Of a stretch of DNA of 64,000 nt, positions 12,901 through 24,900 are shown one piece after another. The notes beneath the pieces are model-generated. The model was given only the letters and a program-made list of their open reading frames with translations. It searched no databases and was not told the origin of the DNA. Each line of letters starts with the position of its first letter. Position 1 is the stretch's first letter. The stretch spans positions 43,389,341-43,453,340 of the forward strand of contig OU342632.1 of assembly GCA_910589415.1 (NCBI GenBank), read 5' to 3'. Source of the DNA: Malachius bipustulatus. Its lineage: Eukaryota; Arthropoda; Insecta; Coleoptera; Melyridae. Both the position numbers and the translations under genes were made by a program.

Positions 12901-15900
12901 CGTCAGAGACCCTGGCACTCCAAGAGGAAGAAATGGGACTCGTCTCATGGAAAGACTTTCTAATAAGATCGGGAAGGTTTGAATTTTACCATGAGTGGCA
13001 ATGGCGACCCTTGGTGGCCTAGTCGCTTGGAGGGGAAAATACCAGACTTCCAATTTCATTATTCAATCTCAATTTCCAATTTCTATATTAAGTATGTTGT
13101 GGTTGATTTTTGGTTGACTTGATATTGTAATGGACGCCAAAATCATAAGATTAAATCAAAGAGAACTAAGTATTCAAATAGCCCAAATAGTGAATTATAC
13201 AAAAGTTACTTATGATAATTAAAGGTGGATAAAAAATATAATTGTGACGTAAATAGTAGGTATTACATGCTGAGACCACTGCCTCTTAACGCTACATTGT
13301 TGAAGACTAGCAAATCAAGCACAGGCGGTCCTTATCCTTGTTTATCTTTGGCTCCCCTTTAGCTACCTACGTAATGCTTTTGTAGATATAGTCTTGGATT
13401 AACCGACTACACTTGCTAGAATAAGTACTTAACTTACTTGTTTGCTGCATAGTTGACCAAAAAATCCAGAAGTACATCCTTCATACTTTCATCATTTGGT
13501 TGTAATTCATCGGGAGAAAAAAAAGTGTTAAACATTAGTTTTCCGTCGTCACCATGGGCGACGCCTGCAACGAGAATTTATTTCTGTAGATATTGTCATC
13601 TTATACTCCAGGGAACTCGCTACCTTTTTGCATAAAGGGAAACATAAAACTCTGCTGAAGAGTATAATTAAACACATAATAATACACAGGTGAACTGGAA
13701 GCTTTAGAATGCAATCTTAGAGCCTTTTCGCCATCGTATAGAAAATACCTGTCACTACATAACTGAAACAATAATAAAAATATTAAAACTTTTCATATAA
13801 TAGCAACAACAGTGCTCGCGCATAAATGATTACCTTTACAATGTCGTATGTGTTAGCTGTTGTAATAATATCGCTTGGAATATATTTCTCCCACAACTTA
13901 TTAACAATATCATCAATATCATTATCATCAACAGAGTATTTTAAGTCTAATAGAAAGGGCATCAAACTATTCCAATGTTTTCCCACATCTCGAATTTTGT
14001 TCAATGCGAAGAGAACTGAAATAGTTTATTTCATAATGCTTCATTCTTTTCTTTTTGATAGAATCCACACTTACATCCAGCAACAACTACTCCTTCATCC
14101 CTAACATTTGAATCTATCCAGGGAACGTCGTTGGATAATTTTTTTTCTGTTAATAGCTTATATGGGTGTTCGTCTAAGAAAGGATTTGGAGAACCTTTCT
14201 CTATAACTACTCCAAATGGTACTGCTGGTAGAATATTATCGTAAAACATTATTGATTTTACAGCGGTAACTAACTCCTTTTCGTCGACTTTTCTTAAGCA
14301 AGCCACCATTTCAGCTGAAGAACTACCGTGACAGTTTACTTCATTTGCTATAACTTTGGTGTAATTTAAAGTATTTGTTCTTAAACACCAATCATTAAGT
14401 GCTGTACCACTTTGAGAGAAACCCCTATCAAATAATCCTGAAAAGAAAAGTTGCATAGAGAGGAAATTTAATTTTTTCAAGAACGATTTAAATGTTTACG
14501 CAAATAAACTAGAGTCTACCCTAACATTAACATCTTACAGGCATTTTATGATAATCCTGGTTTATTGATAGTGTCTGAAAATAAGTGAAGGTGCGATGTC
14601 CGTTCACTCTAAGACTGTACATCTTGGTTTTCCCTACTCCCTTCTAAGAAGTATAATTTCTTAGAGCAAGCTGCTGCCAACAGAACGTTAACGAATTCAA
14701 TAAACAACCTTCAGAATTAAAGGCCAAAACGATTCCCGATTCGGATTATAATATTTCGTAAACACAAGCGAAAAATGATGCGCGCATTTCAGGCTTCAAC
14801 CATGAAGTCACACCTCTGTTATCTAGTGTAGAGTGTAGAGTGTATCTATTGTCACCTGGTGCTGGTGGCAATAAATAGATATCGAAATTATCGGCACTAC
14901 ATGGCAGAAAGACCACTGTATTGTTGAAAGTCACTGTACAGCTAAAGGAGTGAGGACTGTACAGCTAAAAGAGTGAGGGAATGGAGGAAGCACAATGGGC
15001 CATTTGTGGCCTTAGTGCAGCGGACTTGCTCTGCCCTCCTACAAATCCAAAATCCAGAAGTCACTGTACCGGGTGGTCCATCACTTATGTCCACCCCCGA
15101 AATAGAGGTTAATTTTAAAGATAAAAAATTGAAACTTTGAGGATTTGTGTAATTAATATAGGAAGGACCATTATAATGACATAATCAGATTAATTTTTTT
15201 TTTTAATTGAGCCATCAGCGATAAAAAACTGTAATTTGGTGTTAATGTGACCAAAATAAATTCAATTTTTCTTTAACACACCGATAGAAATCGATTAATA
15301 AACTCAAAATCGATGAAAATAAATATCAAAAACCTAATTACAAGCCTTTAATTAAATAAAATACTTAAAATATGGAAATGACAGGTAAAATGATTGATAT
15401 ATGGTAGAGCAATAAAACTGACAAATCTAATGAGGGTAGGTACCTACCATAAATAATCTTCAAAGCAGTCAGAAGAATGTGCCATTGAACTCGAATGGGG
15501 CTTCTTTTATGAATGTTTACTTAGGATATGTTTACATAACATTTGTGCTATACCAGCCCTTCAAAATCGTGGTAGTTTTATTGCTTCCGTAAATCAATCA
15601 TTCTAGCTGTGATTTCCATATTTTAAGTATTTTATTTAATTAAAGGCTTGTAATTAGTTTTTTGATATTTCTTTTAAGCGATTTTGGTTTTCTTAATCGA
15701 TTTCATCGATGTATTAAAGAAAAATCGAATTTATTTTGTTCACATTAACACCAAATTACAGTTTTTTATCGCTGATGGCTCAACTAAAAAAAAAAAATTA
15801 ATCTGATTATGTCATTATATGGTCCTATATTAATTACACAAATCCTCAAAGTTTCAATTTTAGTGTATTTTTTAATAAAAAAATACACTATTGAGGACGA

Positions 15901-18900
15901 CATCACTTTTCGAAAATCACCCAAACTCATCAAATGTCCACCGATCATGACCCCCAGATCACGAAAAAGTGGTTTTCCAAAATTCACCTGCCCACGATAT
16001 ATATATATATATTTATATACAGGGTGTCCCGTATCGTTATGTTCAAATTTTGTGAGCATATAGTAGGCTTATTTCTAAGCCTAAAAAACCTAAAAGTGGC
16101 AGGTCTATCTGCATTCGTTACGAAGTTACAGGCCTAAGAAAATAATGTCTAGTAAATACCAGATTTAACTTTGAAAACGACATAAAGCTTATTTTAATGA
16201 CCAAATCTTTAGTTTATCATGTGTTAAAAATGTCCTATTCCTTGCTGAATACAAGCTTGTGCTCGGAGGCCTATTGCAAAAGTAACAGTTTTCTCGTCTT
16301 TTTTCGCGTACCTATCTCTTGACCAGCTTGCTGAATACGATCAAATAATAATTTCTCTCTGGTATTTAGTTACAAACACCAATTCCGAAATATGCTGGTG
16401 CCGCATCTATTTGAATCCTATAATGCCATTTCGTATCAGCAGGGGAACCTATACTCTCTACTAATGTTTATTTCGGTGACGTTTACTCATGTGTGGCAAT
16501 TTTTGTGGCTTACAAAGTTGAATCTTGTTATTTACTAGTCATAATTTTCTTAGGCCTGTAACTTCGTAACGAATAAAGATAGACCTGTCACTTTTGGGTT
16601 TTTTGGGCTCAAAATTAAGCCTACTATATGCTCAAGAATTTTGAACATAACGATACGGGACACCCTGTATATATTTATATATATATATATATTTCTCCAA
16701 AATCGCGAAATTTCGATTTTCAAAACGCTCCTGTAGCTTTATCTTTCAAGATTAGTGAATGAAATTTTGGATCCTTGTAAAGCTTTGGAACGACGTTAGA
16801 TTTTCGTTGAAAAAAATTCCTAAAGTCGCGTTACTTCTACAGGGTGTCCTTTCAAAATTCCCCATATCCCGTTTTTGTCATCTCATTTCAGGTCGCAGTT
16901 TTTAATCTAGGGGACTGAAATTTTTGTGGGAGTAAGATATATATAAGAACTGGTCTGGTATTGTACTTGAGCAAAATCGGCCGAGCCGTTTCAAAATGGC
17001 GGCCATTTGAAGTTTTTGAAAAATTGCTTTTTTTTTGAACCCCTGTATGAGTAAGATGGAAAAATAACTTTGAAACTAAATCAACATGATTGGAGGAAAA
17101 TTAATTGAAATTTGATTTAATGTTATAAAATTTGCATTACTTTTATTAATAAGCCAGTGGCGTGGGTAGGAAAAGGGTAAAAATCGCTAAATTTCTCTAA
17201 CAATTTCTGAGCACATTTTTGAAGGAATTAAATTGAAATTTTCACAGTAGGCAACTATACTAATAGCCTCTAGCCCTTAAAAATTTCAAGAAGTAAATAA
17301 CAAAAATGGCGGAGTTATTTGAATTTTTTTTACATGATGTTTATTTCTCTAAAATTTTAAAAACGCTCCTGTAGCTTCACCTTTCAAGATTAATGAACGA
17401 AATTTTTTACTCTTGTGAAACTTAGAGATGACGTTTGATTTTCGTAAAAATAATTTTACTAAAGTTTTGTTACTTTTACAGGGTGTCCCTCCAAATTTCC
17501 AAAAAAAAACCGGTCATGAGGCACGGTTTCTGGTCGCAGTTTTCAATTTAGGGGGCTGAAATTTTTTTTGTAGTAATATAACTGCAAGTAGTCGGTCTTG
17601 AGTAAAATTGGAATAGCCGTTCCAAAATGGCTGCCTTTTAAATTTTAGGAAAAATTGATAGATTTTGAACCTCTAAATAAGCAAGTTAGAAACAAAAACT
17701 TTTAAACAAAATTAGCATTATTGGAAGAATAGTTATTGAAATTTTAGTTATTGCAATAAAATTTGCATTTTTTTATTATTAAGCCAGTGGCATGGGTAGG
17801 AAAAGGGTAAAAAAGGCTAAATTTCTATAGCCGTTTATTCTATTTTTCTATTTTTGTACGAATCGAACTGAAATTTTTCCAATAGATAACTATACCAATA
17901 ACTCTTAACTCTGAAAATTTTCAAGAAGCAAATAAGAAAAATGGCGGAGATATTCGAATAATTTTTAAATTATGTTTATTCCTCTAAAATTTCAAATTTT
18001 CAGTTTTCAAAGCTCCCTTTTCACTTTTTCAAATCTATTGAAGGTAGTGTAAAAAATAGTATTTTTTAGGTAAAGTCAGCCAGTGGCGAGCAAAGGAAAA
18101 GGGGCAAAATTGTTCAGTTTTACCATTTATTTTGGTTTTGTTAAATTTAAAAATCCATTCTACGCCACGTTTTCAAACGAAGTGAAATGCAATTTTCACA
18201 GTAAACCACTACGCTAATATGACCTGACTAGGGAAAATTTCAGAAAGCCAATTTAAAAAGCGGTCAAAATATTCATAAATTGGATCGCATAAAAATACAC
18301 TATTTCTGCGATTGATGCGCAAGAAGGTTTTTTATCTTTAAAATTAACCTCTATTTCGGGGGTGGACATAAGTGATGGACCACCCGGTACAATCAAAGAT
18401 CTAACCGGAAAACGATCCGCGCATTTCAGGCTTCACACACCTTGAATTCTGTTTTATAGCAAGGATTAAAGATAATATTTATGGCAGAAGATAAAAATTA
18501 AGACTATAAAAATTACAAGATAAAATCACGGGAAGTAGGTATTATTCAATAAACAATAGAATTTGTGATGAAATATTTGCATAGTTCACATTCACACTAG
18601 AAATACCTACATCCGGTGTTATAAAAAATTACCAGAGAACTGAACCGAGACTTATCCCGCGAGACTTTGGCGGACAAGTCTGCTTATAAAAAAAGTACTT
18701 TTTTATAGTTATTTATTACCTTTTGACATTGGGGAAAGGTAATGATAGTGGACGCTAGCCGCTCCAGCTGAGAGTCCAATCAGGGTTATAGAGTTTGGAT
18801 TACCTCCAAAGTAACCGATGTTCTCTCTAACCCATCGCAGAGCTATGGATTGATCCTTTAAGCCCATATTTCCCGGAACAACTGAGTCTTCTGTTGTCAT

Positions 18901-21900
18901 AAATCCTGTAGAGTTCAATTAATTAATTAACGATCTAATCTCGAAAGAAACATGATGATGTTTTCTTCAAATGTTTTACACTCTGCTATTTTTGAGGCTT
19001 TGATTTATATACTTATTATTAGGCTTGAGTACATAATATATGTTATTTTTTGTGCGGTTGAACTCTGTTTGATTGTTTCCAAGACCAAGACAGTAAGTTG
19101 TGCTTACAAAAATAATTCGACGGTACGTAATTTACTAACCGCCCCCTCGTACAGTAACACCCGGTTGTATAACATAGGATAATAAGATAACATGTTGTTA
19201 GTCCCTACAGTTTGATGTGGTACTGTGATGGGAGCAGTGTTATGTCTAACAGCGTCTTATCTTACTCTATACAACCGGGCGTAAGAAAATTGATTCGTTA
19301 CAAATCTTGACGTTATCATGATCAAAACAGGGGTTAAACTATGGAACACTTTCAAGATTAACCTTCCAATTAACACCTCACAAGCCAAAACATTAAAATA
19401 GGTAGTGAAAAAATTACTTATGAAAAAAAAAATCATAACATGTTTAATTTTTTTGAAAAAATATTAGAACAACAATCGTTTTTGGGAAAACTTCACGTTC
19501 TATGAATGATATTTTTTCGCATTTTTGATATTTTAAACATCTCCGAGAGAAGCCCTTTCGATTGACACCTTGCAAATAGGCGATTTAAATAATTTTTTTT
19601 TAATCCAAAAAGTATATTTTTTATTACTTGCCGAAAAAATTGGAACCGCAGTAGTTTTCCTCAAAACTAGACGTGCGTATCTGAGAATGCGTATTTTTGA
19701 GCATTTTTTTATTTCTAAGAAAAGTGGGGTTATTAAAAGAACATGTCGCCCCGTAGAGCGAATAGGGGTAAGGTAAATTTTTTGAGACATCCTCCATAGC
19801 AACACCCCCGAACTCCAACTCATGTTGTGTAAAAAGGTAACAAGCGGCACGCACAATTTTAAGGAGACAGCTGAGGGTACAAGCGCCAACATTTAAATAT
19901 TCCAAGTGCTTATAGCATAGGCGGTTATTGGCAACTTGTTGCTCTAAATATATGTATTTTTGTGCCAAGCACCAAACTTTTTGTACTTGAAACCTTTCAT
20001 TTACCTGGTACTTTAAAATATTTTCCCTAAAGATAACGCCATAAAGGGGCCAAGCAACTTTTTCTTTCTAAAATCCAATATTTTTCTTTATAGGTAATAC
20101 GTCAACAATTTTTGTTTGTATGTACACAAATTCATGTAGACAAAAAAAGTAAAAAAAAATGCAAAAATTAATAATTTTGAAAATTGCGGTTTTCTTGGCG
20201 CCTTTAATAATTTTGTGTTTGGTGCTTGGACCCTTTTCGCTCAACAGGGGCGATGTATCATTACGAATATTGTCTAGAAAATCTCGATAACTTAACTACG
20301 AAAATGTTGAGACAATTGTTTTTGAAATATTTGAGAGAAGTTCTTTCGATTAACACTTTACAAGTTTAAAAGCCAGAAAATTAAAAGAAAAATGTCGAAA
20401 AATTTATGTATATTAATTTGATATGTGAACTATACGTGAATATAGTAACGAAATTTTATGAGGAGTTTTGATTTCCTAGTTTCCGAGAAAAGATGAATTA
20501 GAATGAGTGATTTTTAACTTTGTTATGGATATCTAGAAAACTATAATAAATTGAAATCGTTAAAATTTTTTTTTGAGATCCTTGCTCAAAATGCTTTAAA
20601 ATTCTCCGATACTAAAAGATTTCTTTTTTATGGTATACCTATACCTAACTTCTGGCCCTATAACATTTCTGAGAGTTATTTTGGGTCCAGTCTTTCATAT
20701 GGAACCCTAAAAAAAAAATTAAACCAATGGCGTTAGTGAAGCGATATTTCAAGGTTAATGATATACAGGGCAATAACACAGCAGCCTGGAAATAAATAAA
20801 TAGCTCTATTAATAAATTTGAATCACCAATTATTAATTATTATTATGTTAATAACCAGTTTTGTTATTTACTTGTTACTTGCAATTAAAATTTTGGATCT
20901 AAATCATATGAATATTTTTGAATACTAATTAACTAACACTTTTTTTTTTTGTTTTTTTTTTTGTTTCGGTCAACAACTTAATTGCCAATCTTGTTATGTA
21001 GCCAATTTGGCGCAAGTCTCGGAAGTGGGGAGGGGGGAGAAAACCAGGTATAAAAACGGTGGGGGAACGGTTTTTTGCCCGTAGGTCAGCTGTAAGTCGT
21101 CGGCCAATAAAAAAAATTCGAGTAAAAATGGAGACTGGTGTGACTGACCTGTTGTGGCGCAATTGCGAATCCATCCGTTACTCATCGAGACATCCCCAAT
21201 TTGATTCTTGTTTTTTTCCAAAACGGGAGTTACCGGGAGTAAAGGATGGAATTGGAGGCGTAATTCAGGGGGAGGCAATGAATTTACAGTACAAGAGGGA
21301 AGGGGAAACCTAAAACACACGGAATCGGACATAACTCCCACAGTTTTTCACCTATATCTAGCAGCAAAAAATCTAATTCTCTTGGATTGGCCGCCTATAG
21401 ATTGATATTTTTTTTAATAAACAAATGGCGGCCTAAACAAACTATGGAATTTTTTTTTAGATATTATATTATGAAGGAAGTAGGTGGGTGGGAAAATCTA
21501 ATAAGAATGGTTTTTACAGTTGCAGTTTAAATCGAGTAGGTTATGAGTTATAAACAAGTGAAAATCGCCATTTTTCATTTTAAAAGCAATATACATTGCG
21601 AACGGCTCAAACTAATTATCTTAACTTTTCATGTGTAACTTTACAGTGTACTTGAAATTTCTATACAGGGTGACTTAAATCTGATGATTTCCATCACCCT
21701 GTAATAAAATTTAAATCACATACGGCCAATATTATAAAGGTTCATTAGGCTAACTGGCAGATTTCTGTGCTCGTTTTTGAAGCTAATATCGATGTCAAAT
21801 GACTTTTATTAACATTTTTGTAATTACTTGCATGTCAAGAATGGATAAATTTAAAAAATTTCCACTTAGACTCGATACCTTCTTCAGAAATGGCCACAGA

Positions 21901-24900
21901 AATCTGCCCGTTAACTTAATAAGCCTTTATAATACCCGCTGATAGTAGGATATAACATGAAAAGTTAAGATATGTGACAAGTAAGCAGTTTTCAGATATT
22001 TTGAACCGCTTCCGATGTACACTGATTTTCACACCCTCTCCCAAAATGTATTTAAAAATGTATTTTTAAGGGAGAGCGCCCCTGTATTTTTTTTGCGCCC
22101 CTGTAAACTCATTGTCATCCCCTGAATTATGCCTCAAACCTCATCCGTTACTCTCGGTGACTCCCGTTTTGGCAAAAAAGAGAACCAAAACGGCGATATC
22201 TCGATGAGGAATGGAAGGATTCGCGATTGCGCCACACCAAGTTGTGCGTTCTCGCGAGATCTCGGTTTTTTACCCGGAATTTTTTTGTCCGACGACTCAC
22301 AGCTTACCTAGGAAACAAAATTCAGTTTCCCCTGTTTTTATGCCTGTTTTCTCCCTCCCATCCCCACCTCTGAGACTTAGGCCAAATCGGCTACATAACA
22401 AGGGTGATCCACTAAGTTGACCGAAACAAAATAAAGTGTCGGTCTTGGAAGCTTTTCACCCATGATCAACCCACTATTAGTGGTATAATTATGTTTCATA
22501 GTTCAATCGTTTGTTTCTTCTCTTGTTTTCTTCAGTATTGAAAGTTCGGGTTAAGGAGGTAATGATTAATTATTACAATACCGGTATCTTGGAAATATCC
22601 ACAGATACCTAGTAGGTACCTAAGCTAGAAATAATAAATGTTTGAACCTTTTCTAGAATTAGGTACCTATGTCGTGTTCCCAAATAAACTTATTTAACTT
22701 AATTGAGCAATTTATAATCTCAATCTCATGCTAATACATGAAAATAAACTATTTATCTGTATCGTGTATTAATTATTTTCGAGCTAGAACCGGTGTGTAA
22801 AGCCTTGTAAAGCCTTGGGAATACGCTAATAAGTTTGACAGTTTTTTAACCTATCGTTACCTAGCATAGCTAATCTGTAGTTGAGGGAAACATAAATGAC
22901 ATTTTTATCCATTATATACGATTGGCGTGCAAGATATTTGGGTGAGCCATACATGAATCCCCCGCCATGTATGTATACAACTACATCGAAATTGTCCTTT
23001 TCTGTTATCTCTTCTTTTGGTACATATATGTAAAGGTATAAGCAATCTTCAGTACCTAAAATCAGAAATAGGTATATTATACATATGCACTGGTAGGTAT
23101 GTGAAATAATACAGGGTGTTGAAAAATGAAAATATGGAATCTTCCCGCGGACTGAATTGTTTCATGTCCCATTAATACAATATCGATTGAAAATCCAACC
23201 AATATTTACAAGCATTTTTCTTGCTGTCATCTCTACTATCAACTTTTAAAGAGTTTTTTTTTTCCTACATTTCTTACTTACCATAGATTCCCGATAACAT
23301 CTTTAAGGGGATATATTGAAGACAAATATAAGTCTGGTTTGCATGAAAATCTCCTTCCGGCAATCCGACCATTTCTGGATCCTGTAGAGAAATAAATGTA
23401 CCATTTTTGCCTAGTTGTACTACAATGTGTCCCAAAAAGTTGACATTGAAATTTTTGACAGTTGTTTTACTAATTGAAGTACATACATGATTTGATACTC
23501 CTAAGAAAAAATTTTAATTCAGTGGCGGAGGTTTGGGTATGTCGTTACCTTTTTTAAAATAATTTATACGCCACTGACTATAATGGAAACGGTTTCGTAC
23601 ATTGTGATGTATCTTGGAAACACTGCGTCATACAGGAAAAAAACAGTAATTAAAGTGACTTTTCTATTCTAAGCTAGGTATCTATAGAAACTGTCACATT
23701 TTGTGTAAAGTCAGTGGCGTATAAACTATTTTTAAAAAGGTAAATGACATACTCAAATGCCCGCCACGGGATTAAAATTTTTTGTTGGGAGTATTAAAGC
23801 ATGTACTTCAGTTAGTACAACAACTGTAAAAAAAAATCGAATTATTCTGATCAGCCAATTTGTAGATATTCAAAAAATAGTAAATTTTTCGAAGAACTTT
23901 AACATCTTGTATCTCGAAAGCTAAAGCTCCAAAAAGTTTCAGCTTTTATAAAATGACGAATGTCTGGCGAGCTCTTAGTCTAAAAACTTTGACGGCTAAA
24001 AATCTCTGCTTGCTTGAAAAGTTATAACCCGAGAAAGTAGCTTTACAGAATGAATTTTATTGTTGAAAGGAAGTTGAAATTAACGTGCTATACAAAAATC
24101 CAATAGAAATCTTATTAGTTTTCAAAAAAATTACCGTGTAACGATTTTCTTAACCACAACTTTCACAATCACAAACGAAAAGCTTTCTTTCGCCACTAGC
24201 TTTTCAAGCAAGCAGATATTATTTTATAGCATAGATATCAAAAATAATTTTTTTTTTAAACTTTCCCACACGGCGATGTGAACTTTTAGGCGGACACTCT
24301 GTAAGTAATATAGTTTCCGAATTTCGTTCATACCTTGAATCTTAGGTCTCCGACGGGAGGCTTCGCATATGGTACTCCTTCAAAGGCTGATAATTTTCGA
24401 CCTGCGTAGGATGTCTGATACGTACCCTCTATCGTTCCTTTTGGAGTTATCACTTTTGGAAAGTCATCGCAGTAACTTAGATCTAGAAAAACCATAGTTG
24501 GTGTTTTTGTCTGTCCATAACTAGATATTATGGAAATGTAAATATACAAGGTGTAGAGTTTATCTGAAGACATTGAAATATATAAACCAATGATAAACCA
24601 AACTCGACCCACCCACCCTCACTCCCTAGAAATGGGAAGGGCAACTTTGAGATCTTAAATTTTCATTATTTTTTGTTGCAGATTCGGATTGAACTGCTTC
24701 AAATACTTAGGGAATTGCTCCTCCTCTCCTATTCTTGGAGGTGGGAAGAGGTGTTTGGAGGTTTTGAAATTTTAGTAAGGGATTAAGTTTTTTTTTTTTT
24801 GTAGATTTTCTTAGTAATGATAGATGGCGTCGTAAAATATTAAAAGATGCATTAATAGAGAAAAATTTTGAAGACAAATTCTACGTATTTTTATATACGC

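Larger units (their letters stand above)
15066..18390. mobile_element. 3.3-kb element with perfect 63-bp terminal inverted repeats
   Basis: The left end, starting GTACCGGGTGGTCCATCACT, matches the reverse complement of the right end over 63 consecutive bases (15,066-15,128 against 18,328-18,390). The outer GTAC is palindromic and may include a TA target duplication. There is no transposase ORF; the interior is made of two further foldbacks and a 630-bp tandem repeat. A large non-autonomous DNA element in intron 5 of the upstream esterase. Identical TIRs suggest recent activity. Confidence 0.8.

Noticed and set aside
12631..13059. Overlapping 110- and 97-codon openings
   Set aside because: They sit in a degraded repeat and neither frame resembles a known protein; no exon signals that fit the surrounding gene.
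21059..22420. Several overlapping openings of 60-115 codons on both strands
   Set aside because: They lie in the two complementary arms of a foldback, so mirrored openings are expected; no domain is recognised.
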